From Cristatella mucedo (Eukaryota > Bryozoa > Phylactolaemata > Cristatellidae), in contig WPIO01000014.1 in NCBI GenBank assembly GCA_009760855.2, positions 3,588,501 to 3,652,500 on the forward strand: a stretch of DNA of 64,000 nucleotides. The letters are read 5' to 3'. The notes under the pieces were generated by a model. It saw nothing but the letters and a program-made list of their open reading frames with translations, ran no database searches and was not told the origin of the DNA. Of this stretch, positions 1-50,285 are shown one piece after another. Within the stretch, counting starts at the first letter, position 1, and the number at the start of each line of letters is the position of its first letter. Position numbers and translations under genes: made by a program.

Positions 1-953
1 GCAAGAGTTTATTGCAAGAGTCTAACAATCCAAAACTTAGCTCGTTAAGTCAAAGCGAAAACTGCACGCTGCTCGCGACTGCCGTGCTGCTGCCTTTTCC
101 CGACTTCTTTTCGGCAAGTACCGGCAAACACCTTATGAGGTCTCGAACCGCTGTGGCCGTGGGTTGGGGGAGAGACTAGGAAATGTCATTAACTCAGCAG
201 CTCAGCACGAGGTGCAAATAAGCAGCTGGCATACTTGACAGAATTTGCAGCCAAACAGCTTACAACTTCCTGCAAGCGATTATGCTTAAGGCGTGAGGAA
301 AGGCACACACACAAAGCAGGCAGTTCGAGCTTCTCTCCCTCATTCAAGGTGGGCGCCTCCTGACAAAAAAGAGACAGCTGTATAAGCCCATGGCCACGAA
401 GCCCACTTACAAGAATCCCTTGCCGCCAGCCAAGTGCAGGCAGGAGTCTTTACTATCAAAAATTGACTCGTCCTACTAACCTGGCTCCGTCTAACGAAGA
501 AAAATCCAATGAGGGCTGTAGGGGCTGCAAGAGTACTCGATGGTGCTAAGTGCTAACGATGTGCCTTACACCTTGAGGGTCGGTATGGCATAAGCCTCCG
601 CAACGAGGGAAGATAACGTTAAACGTTGATGTTTTTTTTCTCATTTTTGATACAGGCACACTTTTTCACTTTTTCCGAGAGCGCAGGAACCTCAGCCAAC
701 CAGTAAAGACTGTCGGCTTGCTCATGCTTTTCCGTTTCTTCAGCGGTTGGTATTAATAGCAAACACTGTGGGGCTTATCGAGCGACTTCGTATTCTGTTC
801 AGTTAAGGAGAGCATAGATAAAGTCAGAAGCAAGGGCTACACGCACGTGCACGGGGATAAAGTCCGCACGCGCGCCGAACTCCACAGTAACGACTGGACC
901 CGGTTAGCCGAAACCAATAACAGAAATAAACTAAGTGGGGTCGCACGGGCAGC
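1..953. other. 5' flank of the IGBP1 gene
   Basis: No open frame, repeat or RNA gene was recognised here. The last 100-200 bases must hold the 5' UTR and probably the promoter of the gene starting at 954. No TATA box could be identified with confidence. The sequence just before the start codon (GGCAGCATGG) is a good translation-start context. Confidence 0.4.
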
Positions 954-38820
<37,867 letters not shown>

Positions 38821-39549
38821 GTATGGCTTGTGCTGGAATATGTACGCGTCGTGGCATGTTCTTGGCTGCTTGTATCTCCCTCGAGTAGTGCTGCTTGCAT
38901 CTAATATTTACTTTGATCCCAAAGTTTTTCTGATAAAATTAAATGGCATATTTTCTGATTTGAAAGCAATTAAGAATTAGAATTTACTTTAAAGTATGAG
39001 AAAATTGAAAGTACTGTCGTCCCAACTTTTCATATATGTCTTTGTGAATAAAACTTCTTTAATTTTGCTTCTTAGCTAAACAGTGATCTCTGGAAATTAG
39101 TGCAAGCAGCCAAAGTTGATTTCACTTGAATTAAGTTGCCAAGATCAGCATCGAACCATCCTGCTGCATTTGGTCAGGATAATCGATGAGCAGAGCTACA
39201 AGAAATCTCCTAAAGGTGTTTATGTAAAATCTGAAAAAAATCTGCTGGCAATTGATGACAGTATCAGCATTGCTTTCCTTTTCGATTGTTACAGTACAGT
39301 CAGTCGGCCTGCAATCAGCCAAGGCTTTCGTTGTTTTCTGTAATACCAGGATGATAATGGTGAAAACGAATGTATTTGTACAGCTTCCTGAGGAACTGAG
39401 TCTCTTTCGAGGCCCTTCACGTAGGCTGGAAAAGAAGGATAGACTTGCAGCATTCTCGAGCAACGTACAAGGCAATTCGCATCGATGAAGCAAGTGCTGC
39501 AAGGATAGGGCAGGTTTTTAGCTTTGCTGAAATATCGTCAAATCAGGCA

Positions 39550-39785
39550 CTGTCATGATGTTTGTCGCTAGCTACGTCCTGGTTTTAGCTCCTTGGGAAA
39601 CGAAGCTGCAATCTCCGAAGGATTTGAGGTTGGTTGGAAGCGCAGTTAAACAACGGAGTGACTGGTATGAGGAGAAGTCTGTTGAGTAAGATTGTCATGT
39701 GTAGGCTAGAGCAAAAGAATGAAGTAATTTAAAATTTGAGTGACAGGCCCTTGAAGACGATGAAGGCTGCTTGATTGGGAGGCAT
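39550..39785 (-). mobile_element. LINE B fragment
   Basis: It contains CAATCTCCGAAGGATTTGAG, TTGGTTGGAAGCGC and GGCTAGAGCAAAAGAATGAA, matching the C-terminal region of LINE B copies. It directly abuts a LINE A end. Confidence 0.7.
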
Positions 39786-39789
39786 TGGA

Positions 39790-40083
39790 AGTCACAGGCT
39801 GTGGAACCCACTTATACAATTCTTACGGAACTGCATCTACTATCCAAATGCCGACTGTGGCACATCCTTTTCAGCTGTCCTGAGCTGCTACTTTCATAAT
39901 ACTCACTGCCTCAACTGCCCTCCTGACGCAACTATGCTTCTCACTTTCTCTTGGTTGCATGAGATGAAGTCTGTTGGCTACGAATGCATACCGAAAGCCG
40001 CTTAATCTTAGAGTGCACTATACAAAACTCTTTAGCGTAACACTCACTTGCTCTTTGTGGAGTTACATAGATACATTACATTT
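39790..40083 (+). mobile_element. LINE A 3' end fragment
   Basis: Sense: CCGACTGTGGCACATCC, CAGCTGTCCTGAGCTGCTAC, CTCAACTGCCCTCCTGACGC, GAGATGAAGTCTGTTGGCTA, CTCTTTGTGGAGTTACATAG, then a TACATT tail. Confidence 0.8.
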
Positions 40084-41547
40084 AAATAAATTGGTCTAAT
40101 GTGGCAGTTAAGTCATTCGCGAAAGAGAAGTCTAGCTGACAGGTTTTTCACTGTGTGTAGGTTCTAACATAAAGTTTGCATTTTGTCTTGCATATCTGTC
40201 CACAGCAAGTTATGGACTAAGGGTTAGTCGCGATATTGCCACTTGTCGTGTTCTTTATATATATATATTTTTTAGGTTGTAAGCCAACCACCATTCAGCT
40301 TGATAGGTTACCAAGGCATTAATTATTTAATTAAATTATTTCATGTTTGACACTTGACAATGATGTTCTTTATCAACCTATCGATATTCTACACGTTTTT
40401 GCCATTAGATGCACATTGATTTAACTCATTGGTGCCTGCTATCAATGAAAGTGGTGGAACCAGTGCTGGTACACAGACCAGTGATGGAACCAGTGCTGGT
40501 ACACTCGTTTTGCCTGTGACATCATAGTGTTATAACAACGAAGGTATTAATGGCTTTCAATGCATCCCCTTGCCATCAGCTAGCAGAAAATACTACCTAC
40601 TAACTAATAGTCTCAGCTTAACATAGACTCAGCAGTATTATAATTTTATTTCGGCAACTGAGCCAGCCTAATTTTCTTAGGTGTCTTGCAGGCAGAGGCC
40701 AATGACTTCCACACGGATACCGCTTGCCAGCCCACCGGTTAACATAATGCGTCTTCTGATGCTTCTGTTTCCACCGAGCAGCTAGCACGACCCTCCGGTT
40801 TACTGCCCAAGCGAACCTGAGCAGTTGGCTTTTCTACTGGGTTTGTCACGGCTTGCAAAACATCGTTGTGTCTGGTCGGTATTCATGTTTCGAAAGAATG
40901 GTCTTGGTTGGTCTTTACAAACACTTTAAAAAAAAAGAGAAAATTGTGTTAGTGATAACATGCTCTGCATCAGCGTTCATAACCACACAGAGGACAATTC
41001 ACAAGGACTCTGCTTATGCAGTGAGGAAAATGTGCGTTTTTTAGCTTTTTTTAAACGTCAAGTCAGGGGATGTCTAGACGTAAGTCGGGAGTGAATTTCA
41101 AGCTTTGGGACCATACGAACTAAAAGCATTGATCGCCATTAGATTTGAGGTTGGTTTGAGACACTGCTAAACGAGTCAGAAGAGCTGGTTGTACGATGCC
41201 TAACCTGATTAGGGAGTAGCAATGATAGGCAGTGTAGAGCAAGAAAATGAAAAAACCTAGAAGTGATTGGCCAAACTTTGAAGTCGATGCGCTGATTGAT
41301 GGGGAGCTAATGCAGGTCGGTGAGAAGTTGTGTAGTTTGGCAACTGCGGCCATCACGACAGACAATCCTGGCTGCTGAGTTTTGGTCCAACTGTAAGCGC
41401 CTGATTGCATAGGCAGGAAGAAGTTCTTGTAGTTAGTTAAAGAAGTCGGCCAACTTTAAATATTAGGTATTCCTGCCTGAGCAGGCCCACAATTTTGCAG
41501 GGTTATGTTGCTGAAAGAAGGCAGGCATGACTGTGGAGCTGATGTGG

Positions 41548-41679
41548 TCTAGTGAGAGGTCACTTTGGAACAGGACACATAACTCGTGTAGATGGGAGAT
41601 ATGCTGGTGGTAGTCTAGTGAAAGGTCACTTTGGAACAGGACACATAACTCGTGTAGATGGGAGATATGCTGGTGGTAT
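41548..41679. repeat. Tandem duplication, 2 x 66 bases
   Basis: The unit beginning TCTAGTGAGAGGTCACTTTG is repeated directly as TCTAGTGAAAGGTCACTTTG with one base difference seen. It lies within the LINE B copy and appears to be a local duplication. Confidence 0.93.
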
Positions 41680-43248
41680 CCATTTTTAGTATTAATCTTA
41701 CCGATTTCCGAGTTACACTTGGTTAGCCCATAACTAGTAAGTTGGTTGTGTCGGCATTTAATTTGAGCAAGTTTGCAGAAATCTATTTGCAAAGTCAGCA
41801 GTGCATGTATGAAGAGAGTTGAAAGACTGACATGCTGGAAGGCTTGGGAGTCAAAGCATAGGTATAGCTGTGTGTCATTGGCTGAGAAATGAAAGCCTAG
41901 ATTGTGCTTCGTGATTACATCGGGAAGAAACAGGGTATAAATGGTGAAAAGAAGTGATCTGGCCGAGCACAGAGCCCAGTGGTACTCCTTACTTTAGAGG
42001 GTCCTCGGATGATTACTGCCCGTTGATATAAATGCTCTTGAGTCTCCCTTTGAGATTGGACCTAATCCGGTGTAGCACAATGCTAAGTGATGCCCAGACG
42101 ACATGATAGGCACCCAGGAAGGACTTGGTGGTCAACAGTATCAAATGCTGCCAAAGATCAAGCAAAACAAGCACCGATACTTTACTTAATTCCTCAGAAG
42201 GTCGTGATACACTCTGTAGAGGGATTAACTCTAAAACTTGCTTGCTAGGTTTAAAGTTTTAATATTAGAGTTTGGGTGTGCTGCCACTACTCGTTCAAGT
42301 GTCTTTGATGGGATGAGAGTTTAGAGACTGGGCGGGAGTTGCTCCAGTTTTCTTGGGTCTAGTGGTGCCTTCTTAATGGCTGGCCTAATAACAGTATTTA
42401 TTAAAGATATATGGACAAGACCTGAGGCTAAGGATACATTGTGTATGTTAGTAACGTATGGAGGCAGCAGATCAATTCATCGGAACACGGAGAACAGTGG
42501 GTATAGCGTTTAGAGGGTTTATTAGTCTTCCTAAACTGGGAAATGAATTTCAAAATGAAGTATCAATCGGCATGCTTGAATGCAGCCACTGAGCCAGCTT
42601 AAGGAATTCATGGAGAGGCATCCTGGCGGAATCTTAACTGAAGTAGAGGAGTCGAGTAGGGATGTTTTTACCCTAGGGGTCGACTTGCTGACAAAGAAGC
42701 TAGAGATGCCATCTGCTAGATCGCCACAAGGATCACTAGTTAGGTGATGACCTGGAAGCATTTAAGCAAAGGGTTGATGGTCGACAGTAGCACTTTTGAA
42801 TTGTGCATCTGTGATTCGACAATGTTTTTTTTATAGAAGCTGGACTTGGCCTTTGCTGGGTTACATGTGTATGATGTACTGTAGTCCTCGTATGTCGATG
42901 GAAGTCCTGATCTTATGCATGCTTTCTTAAGTTTCACTTGGTAGCCCCTAGCTAGTTTAATGTCTGTTGTAAACCACGGGCTATCTGGGCGATGTTTATA
43001 ATGTGCTTAAAAGGAGTAAATTCATTCAGAACGTTGGCTAGTGTCGTGTTGTAACATTTAATCAGTGAGGGCAGGTCGGAAGGAGGATTGAGCAGCAGGG
43101 GCTTGGTGATATTTTTGGTGCTGACATCATCAATTTAAAGGGTCATAAGGTTTCGTGATTCACAGATGATTAAATACCGAGGAGGGCACCCACTTCTGAA
43201 TGAATGTGGGCGGATGTGCAGAATTTGGTGATAATGGAAGATGATAGC

Positions 43249-43402
43249 ATACTGGTTTGGGCCAGTGCTGAAGGTGCTTGCCCCGACCAAGGTCAACGTG
43301 AATGCAGTTTAGTACCGAGTTCGTGGGCTCTAGCCCCGTGGCATATGTGAAGCACCTGGATAGAGATTAGGTTCTCTTATGGCACCATACAAATGAGTTA
43401 TA
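43249..43402 (+). repeat. SINE-2 nested in LINE B
   Basis: ACTGGTTTGGGCCAGTGCTG, GGTGCTTGCCCCGACC, GTTCGTGGGCTCTAGCCCC, GTGGCATATGTGAAGCACC and tail GAGATTAGGTTCTCTTATGG. It has an extra ~20 bases between the boxes compared with other copies. Confidence 0.85.
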
Positions 43403-44000
43403 GTTTAAAATTGTGGAAAAAATATTCAATTGACTTTGCTCTCTTTGTTATGAATGGGATCATGCATGTGAGCCGCCAGAGAAAATGAATCAGTCAGTGT
43501 ATGAAATATAGCATTTCATGCGTCAGTTGAGTCGTAAAATGAATGGTCAAATTGCCCAGGATGATAAAGGGATGACCACTTGCACGCAAAATCGAAATGA
43601 TATTGGAAAAATCTCTGGTCTCCCACTTAGTTAGCAGGTCTTCGTTTATGTCAGATTTTGCTAGCAGGTGTCATCTTGAACCCGGAGTGGTAACCGGTAT
43701 CAGCATTATAGTAATAAGGAGTCATCTCATTCAAGTACCCTCTAGCAAAGTCAGTCATCACACGGCAAGCCGCTATTGCTAGTCTACAGTATACCCACTG
43801 TATTGGCTTTAAAAACCAAAAGTGCATTACCTTTACTTAAAGGGCCACTGTTGCTCTCGACAGAAACGTACATCGAGGCCCCATTTCTTACTCTGACCTT
43901 TGTATGAGCTTTCTTTTCTTTATTCTCACAATTATTTTTTTGCTTAGAAACTATAGGAGACAGAGGCCTTTCCTCTTGAGATCCCAAACTGGAACTTCCG

Positions 44001-44460
44001 TAATTGAACCTATTGGCAGGGACCCGGGTCCCCAAAAGGACCCGGGTTTTGCAAAAACTACAACGCTGCGAATAATAGTCAGATAGACCTCGTTATAGGC
44101 TCAATCGTCTTCTTTTGATCAATAAGACTATATATAGATCAGAGTTCAGTTTGTATTCTCTACTTGTTGGCAAAGAAAGACATGAGTGAGGTATGGCCAG
44201 GCTGCTGTAGAGGGGGTTCTTCGAGCGCCCGGGCTTCGTCTTCGACGTTTCGACACCAACCGCCAGTGTTTTCTTTGTAAACTCCGTATACGGTGCCGTG
44301 AGTAGATGCAGAAACTGCGTTGGCGTCCTCCGTTTTTAACATGGCAGGTATAACCGAACATGGGGTTTTTCTACGATTTTGACTATTTTCTAGAAAATAA
44401 TTCACTTTGAGCACGGGGCCTTTGCGGGGATCCGGGTCCCCGCCAATAGGTTCAATTGAC
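44001..44460. mobile_element. Non-autonomous terminal-inverted-repeat element
   Basis: The left arm (44003-44033, starting ATTGAACCTATTGGC) and right arm (44428-44458) are reverse complements over 31 bases with two mismatches. Both include GGGACCCGG and CCCC. Homology extends a few bases outward (CGT). The 400-base interior has frames on the - strand without recognisable motifs. No clear target duplication, so the superfamily is unassigned. Confidence 0.75.
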
Positions 44461-44477
44461 GTGTTTGTTATTGTCCT

Positions 44478-44600
44478 ACTTAAGCTAGTCCTCTCACTTG
44501 TTCCCTATTGTGTGAGACAGATGTTTTTAGCCACCGATTGCATGCCAAAAGCTGCTTTGGGGTTTTATGTGTTTACTACAGAACATGCACGTGTCTCAAG
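44478..44600 (+). mobile_element. LINE A fragment, diverged
   Basis: TTGTGTGAGACAGATGTTTT, GCCACCGATTGCATGCC and AAAAGCTGCTTTGGGG recall the LINE A end, with many changes. Confidence 0.55.
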
Positions 44601-45204
44601 TCACATAGTCCACTTATGCACGTTGAATGAAAAACGTAAGTACATTATATTTTATGCATTGTATTGTGGTAATTGTTATCGATGATCATGCCATCTTTCT
44701 GAAGGACTTAATAGTTTTTTTTTAATAGAAAGCAGTTAGAATACTCGAAGCTTTGTCTGTATGCACACCTGTAAACATATAAGCAGCACACTGCTTGAGC
44801 ATAGGGAGGTAGTCAAATTGGTGCATCTGTTTTAGATCATAGAACTGGTTGGGGCAATAGGAAAAACATGGGCTGAAGTCTGACTACGTCGAGGTAAGAA
44901 AACAGAAGTTTCTGTACACCTGTGTGTGTTTGCAGTTTTTAGTTTCTCTTCTTTTTTACATCGTTCAGGAAGGAGTGCCTGGAGATATTTTGCTCGGTAT
45001 ATTGCCCTTGAAACCACGTATTGTATTGTTAACTTGGCGAGCCCGGCTGCATAACGGGAAACGATATGCTCTTCTTAGGAATCAGGAGACCTATAAAAGA
45101 AAAGAATACTATTAAATCCCAATGTAAAACCCTAAGCAGAATGGGCAGAGTGACACGTTTGGATGAATTCGAGGAGACGAGGTTGCGGATAGCTGGCAGT
45201 GCAG

Positions 45205-45690
45205 TAATAATTTATTAATAATACATTGGTATATAAATACATTGGTATAGCCCCCTAAGAACTAAATCTCTCTGCAACGACAACTACTTTCCTACTGCCG
45301 ACTATGGCACATCCTTTTCAGCGGTCCTGAGCTGCTACTTCTATTCTACTCACTACCTCAACTGCTCTCCTGACTCTGCTATGCTTCCCACTTTCTCTTT
45401 GTTTTGTGAGACGAAGTCTGTTGGCTACCGAATGCGTACCGAAATCCGCTTAGGCTGTGAGTGCGCTATACGAAACTCTCCTGCGTAACACCCACATGGG
45501 CTTTATGACTTTGTGGAGTTACAGACGGAGATACATTACATTACATGGGCACTTTACAGATGCTGCATAAGCATTACCAAATGTTTGGTGGTAATATCTG
45601 CAAGCAGCAGGCAGAGTGTAAGCAGGTACATGCACACGAAGGAAAACTACAAAGACCTGCCAAATGCTGTGATAAACTAGGTCTAGTTGC
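45205..45690. mobile_element. LINE A end (45278-45547, +) inserted in LINE B 3' UTR (-)
   Basis: 45278-45547 is a well-kept sense LINE A end: CTACTGCCGACTATGGCACA, TTCAGCGGTCCTGAGCTGCT, GACGAAGTCTGTTGGCTACC, GGAGTTACAGACGGAGATAC, then TTACATTACAT. On its left (45205-45277) is an antisense LINE B tail (ATTAATAATACATTGG, CCCCCTAAGAACTAAATCTC). On its right, 45548-45690 resembles LINE B 3' UTR. This is best read as a nested insertion. Confidence 0.7.
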
Positions 45691-48002
45691 TATTTTGTTC
45701 GAGCACCTCTAGCTTATTTATCATATTTGGCCCTGCTTTTATGGCATCGTTTTCATAGTTAAGACCTTGCTCAGGGCAAAAAAGGATGTACAATACAGAT
45801 ACAGTCTAGTGCTGCTTGCCATATAGAACACTATAAGAATTTCAGATTACATGTCCTAGTGGTTAAATGTAGGATGGTGATCAGTGTGTCTTCTTTCATT
45901 GTTTATCTGTTTCTAACTTTTGCCCAAGAATGATATCTCATATAAATGGAGGTTGTGCATAAAGATTGCCATAAAAGTGGGATCGACAAACATTTTATCT
46001 CAAGGCGACACCTCGTGCAAGAATTGTGTTCACTGTGCTCACTGATTTGTATGGCTCCTACAGGAAGACCCAAACTGTTGGGCTGGGCACTTGCTGGATG
46101 CTAGTCATTCTGCCCTTTCTTGCATCATGATTCAAGAAAGCCCTATAATTCAGAAAAGCTTCACAACTCTAACGGATGGTGAAGATCATCACGGTCGGCT
46201 AGAATTGTTGCATAGTGAAAACTAACGTTTAGGTCAAATTATCTTACCTAAATGCAGGATGCTACCTGACCCGTTAGTCACGTGATGGCAGACTAGATCT
46301 GGCCCGTCTGTGCTTTTATGCTAGGGTGTTATTTTTCTGCTGATATCTTGGGATGCTTCATTTGCTGTTAATCGCCCACATTTTAGACGATTTTGGTTTA
46401 TTTCTTTGATTTTTGGTAATATTATTAGTATGAGCATTGTGGTGATTGATAAATTGTATCGGACCTGATTGATGCTTCTTTTTGTTTCAGACCATGACAG
46501 CAAATTGTTGAATGTGGCTAACCAAACCACATCGTTGTGTTGCTCTTCTGGTTGATTAGCAACAATTACAAGGCTTATTCGAAAACGGGCTGTGCCTGTC
46601 TCACTCGTCCCATAATCTATGTCTTGACAGTCCACACATAGCTACTTTGCTTTGCCGGCTTGTTTGCTTGATCGGCTGTGTAGGACTACATTAATGCACG
46701 GCCAAGTGTATACCAAGAAGTAGCAACGTGCCTCTGTTTTGTTGGCTTTGTTTTGTCTTATCAGACAACCACAGCATTGGTTTTTGTTTGGCTTCCTCTC
46801 TTGCCTCAAGTCCAATATCTCTCAATTAAAGAAACATCTTATATGCTCGTTTTCTTATGCTTAAGCTGTCGAGATAGCTTGTGCTGTCTTATTTGCTGAA
46901 GATGCAACTTCACAATCTAGTTTAAACTTCGACAGTGTGCATTTTTTGGACCTTGTGCTATATTTAAGCTGAATATTGTAAAAGGGAGAGAGATGCATTC
47001 GAGACTGCAGAAACCACATCGGCATCAAGTCTCGACCCTTGTTTGCCAGCTACCGTGCGATTTTCTTTCGTTTTGACAATGGTTTCGGGAAATGCTCTCA
47101 AGACATTTCTGGGCGTATCTGAAAGCTGAGCCAGTAGTAAACCTAAAAAGACAGTAGGAACTCTATCGTTTACTGCTTTATCTGATGTCATCCTGGCCTG
47201 GAAAGATGGCAGAAGCAATGATCTTGGAAAAGTCTGGGGCTGTTGTTTAGCCAAAATCATCAGTTTAATGTGCTTCGGTGGAATAGATGGTTCTCTTCTC
47301 TCGATATGCAGAATTGGACTGTATAGACATCGTAGACTTTCCGAGAAGAAGCGACCCTTCTAAAAAATAATATGACAATAGGTTGCTGCACTAATGCTTC
47401 ATTGCCAGCACTTGGCTCGAGCTGGCAGCCTGATGTTTTGTTGGATGGAAATCTATAAATAATTATAGCTCTCATAAAACATGAGTTTTTTATATTCCAA
47501 ATGATACTTGCAGCTTCGTTGTGTCCATTAGGATGTTTGCTTTGCTATTTGCTATTTGCAAGGTAACAAATGTATAAGGTGTAGGAAAAAGTTTGTGCGT
47601 CGTGTTTTCCATTGAATCATTATTAATTTCATTAAATTAATCTTTAAATTATTAAAATCACCGCGGACGAACTTTCCCCCCAACCTAATATTTATAATAT
47701 TTTTATCGTGGGTTTGTTGTGTTCATAAGATCAAAATGTTGACGTAATTTTCAACTCAGGTTTAAAGCTATCCTAATTTACTGAGGCGAGAACGTGCCCA
47801 TCGTCATGGGACTTTCTTAAAGATAAGTCTGGCAGCTCTGCGTTTATGCACAGCAGTCTCGCTCGATCGCTCGACGACTGAGCTGCTGCTGGCCACCGCA
47901 GGCTACTGGGTCGGTCTTCGTTGGAAATTATTACAAGGCCACCCGGAGCAAAGAATGTTTGTTCAACGAGAGTGGTGCACTTATAAATCGCCCCCTTCGG
48001 AG

Positions 48003-48180
48003 AGTAGTATGTAAATGAATGGTATGGAGCCTGGGGTACATGTCGATACTCTTCATCTACCTGTCACTGCGTTCGGTAGATTCATCGATCTCCATGTGTC
48101 CCTAGTCTCCATGCCATTCATTTACATACTACTTGTGGCAGGGGGCTGTATATTATAGTAAGAACAAATTTGCAAAGCAA
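48003..48180 (+). repeat. Left terminal inverted repeat of the Polinton, with internal hairpin
   Basis: The outer 130 bases (48003-48132) begin AGTAGTATGTAAATGAATGG and end with the exact reverse complement, so the repeat itself can fold back. The match to the right end continues inward through GGGGGCTGTATATTATAGTA to about 48180. Confidence 0.92.
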
Positions 48181-48184
48181 CGAT

Positions 48185-50251
48185 GGCAAAGTAAGTAAAA
48201 TCGTTTTAAACAAATGTTCTTACTTAATGTAGAACCAATTGTTAAGTCACGAAATAGTTTAGAAATAACTAGAAGCCGTTTTTGATGTTGAGTAAAAGAG
48301 AATTTGGCCTATTATCAGAGAAAGGAATCTTTCCCTTATGAATATGTAGACTCTTTTAACAAGTTAAAGGAAAATCTCTTCCCGATAAAAAACAGTTCTT
48401 TATTTCCTTGGAAGATTATGGAATATCTGACGATGATTACTTGCGAGTGGAGAAAGTTTGGGAGTTCATGAAAAAGATAAATCCTTCAAAAGAAGATGCC
48501 TTGTTGAAATAGAGTGAAATTTATCTAACCATGAATGTTTTACTTTTAGCAGATGTTTTCCAACATTTTAGACGCTTATCAAAGAGGATTGGTGGTCTTG
48601 ATCCAGCAAATTCTTTACAGCACCTGGCCTAACATGGAGCGCCGGCTTATAGTTTTCCGGGGTACAATTAGATCTATTGACAAGTTTTGAGCATTACGAG
48701 TTTTTTTAAAGTGCTATTAGAGGTGGTATTACTTAAACATCTTGCAGACATATACAAGCAAACAATGATCGTTCTTCTAATTTTGATGAAAGTAAAGCAA
48801 AGATTTAGCTACTCTATCAAGACGCCAATTCTCTACGCTACGGCCATTTGTGAACCTTTGCCAACAGGAGACTTTCATTTCTTTAATCAAAGGCAAGTTT
48901 CGTCTTTTAGTAGGAAAAAGATCTCTTTCTTCAACAGTAGATACTGGTTTTGCTTTTGAAGTAGATATTACTTGTCCTCCTGATCTACACAAGAAGTTTT
49001 CTTATTACCCAGTTCTTCCAATAAAAAGAGCAGTTTCTACAGAGGAGTATTCCGCCTTTCAAGCAAAAACAGTTGTGCGAGAAAGAAAGGAATTGTCTGA
49101 TTATGAAAGTAAAATAGAGAAATTAGTAATAGATCTAAAACTGAGGGAACGGCGTGTCCTCCGTTACTGAAATTTGCAATTTGCCTTAGAGAAATGTTAC
49201 AATCTTTCAAAAAAGTTTTTCTCAAACGGCATGGTTGAAAGATTATATACAGAATAACAAAGGAAGAAGGCGAAGGGTAAATTTTAGAAAGAGCATTATA
49301 AGTTAAAGGTTAACGCTTTTTTTGGGAATACCATGGAGAATGTGTGTGAAAGAGTTGATATAATTCTTTGATCTGAAGTACGAAAAGTATTTCGCTATAT
49401 CTTCTAAGAGAGTACTTAGTTCTAGGTTTAAGGACAGACGGATATTCAACCAAGACCTAATTGCCATTGAAACGAACAAATCAGAAGTGAGATTAAACAA
49501 ACCTATTTACCTCGGATTCATTATTCAAGAGATATCAAAACTGATTATGCAAGATTATTATTATGGCACCTTGAAGGATTATTATGGCGACAAATTAGCA
49601 CTTGCATATACGGATACCGATTCTCTTTTAATGAAGATTGAAACAAATTATGTTTACAAGGATTTCTTAGACTATTTGTCTTACTTGGATTTATCTGGCT
49701 ATCCTCCCAATCTAGAAATATGTAAGGCAGAGGGTTTTGCACAGGCAATGGCAAAAACAGGGGCAGTATTGGCAAGTTTAAGGACGAAATAGCAGAGAAA
49801 TTTACGGTTGATTCTTCTACGAAAGATTTTATAGGAGACGATCAGGGAGATTTGGAAAAGAAATCTGTTGTATTACATGAGGGGGGTATTCTTAAGGCCA
49901 AAGCTTTATTCTGCGCAAATAGCGATAACCACGAAAGAAGGAATTAATGTTAAGTCCTGCTAAAAAGGCAAAATGAACGAAAAAGCAAATTGTAAAGAAA
50001 TATTTTACTCATGAGCATTATCTAGAATGTTTAAAAATGGGAGAGAATAGTTACTTCGACCAAACTAGATTGCAATCGTTAAATCGTGCCATTTTTACTA
50101 TTACGCAGAGAAAGAGAGCGTTATCTGCATTTGACTCTAAACACTATTGGCTTAATTGTGCTACTCATTCCTTAGCTTATGGCCATTACAGAATTGACGA
50201 AGCAATTAGAGAAGGTAACGATCCTGGTTTCTGCAGCACATGTCAAGTTTA
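48185..50251 (+). pseudogene. Polinton protein-primed DNA polymerase B, C-terminal part, broken
   Basis: The family replicates the element from a protein primer. What remains is the palm and C-terminal part. KVNAFFGNTMENV near 49310 is the motif B region (Lys-x-x-x-Asn-x-x-Gly type). LALAYTDTDSLLMK near 49600 is motif C (Tyr-x-Asp-Thr-Asp-Ser) with both metal-binding Asp residues. KRALSAFDSKHYWLN and SLAYGHYRI near 50120-50200 form the characteristic C-terminus. The upstream half (48300-49250) has recognisable pieces (GLLSEKGIFPYEYVDSFNKL-like) but many stops and frameshifts. The exonuclease and N-terminal domains are absent. Confidence 0.88.
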
Positions 50252-50285
50252 ATTTGAAAAAGAAACTACCCTAGTATAGGACGTA

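Larger units (their letters stand above)
40925..43800 (-). mobile_element. LINE B, longest copy, reaching the endonuclease domain
   Basis: It runs on the - strand from a 3' UTR (GGACAATTCACAAGGAC) through C-terminal blocks, the reverse transcriptase region around 41850-42200, and on to a decayed apurinic-type endonuclease. At about 43530-43570 the - strand reads ILGNLTIHFTTQ, resembling the conserved I-L-G-D-F-N-I-H-F motif. Many stops and frameshifts. A SINE-2 copy interrupts it at 43249-43402. It carries a 66-base tandem duplication at 41548-41679. Dead, but it defines the LINE B domain order. Confidence 0.75.
38821..48002 (+). other. Region downstream of IGBP1 exon 9
   Basis: Either intron 9 or, if the read-through end at 38886 is used, intergenic. 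An AATAAA lies at 39047-39052. Repeats fill 39550-40083, 40925-44600 and 45205-45690. The stretches 38890-39550, 40085-40920, 44605-45200 and 45700-48000 contain no gene or repeat I recognise. A frame open from a plausible acceptor at 46065 to a stop at 46224-46226 was seen but has no family match and the wrong phase for exon 9. Confidence 0.6.

Noticed and set aside
39252-39488. Frame ending in GNSHR near the expected position of the last IGBP1 exon
   Set aside because: No acceptor in the right phase and little resemblance to the conserved tail beyond Gly-Asn.
41548-41679. CRISPR-like or spaced repeat array
   Set aside because: Only two directly adjacent 66-base units without spacers, in a eukaryotic LINE.
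44160-44414. 84-codon antisense frame in the inverted-repeat element as a THAP-type transposase piece
   Set aside because: No ATG start and the Cys/His pattern of THAP domains is absent.
46065-46226. Terminal exon of IGBP1 after acceptor CTCCTACAG
   Set aside because: The open 53-codon frame is in phase 0, whereas exon 9 ends in phase 1; in the required phase it stops after about 13 codons and lacks the family's C-terminal pattern.
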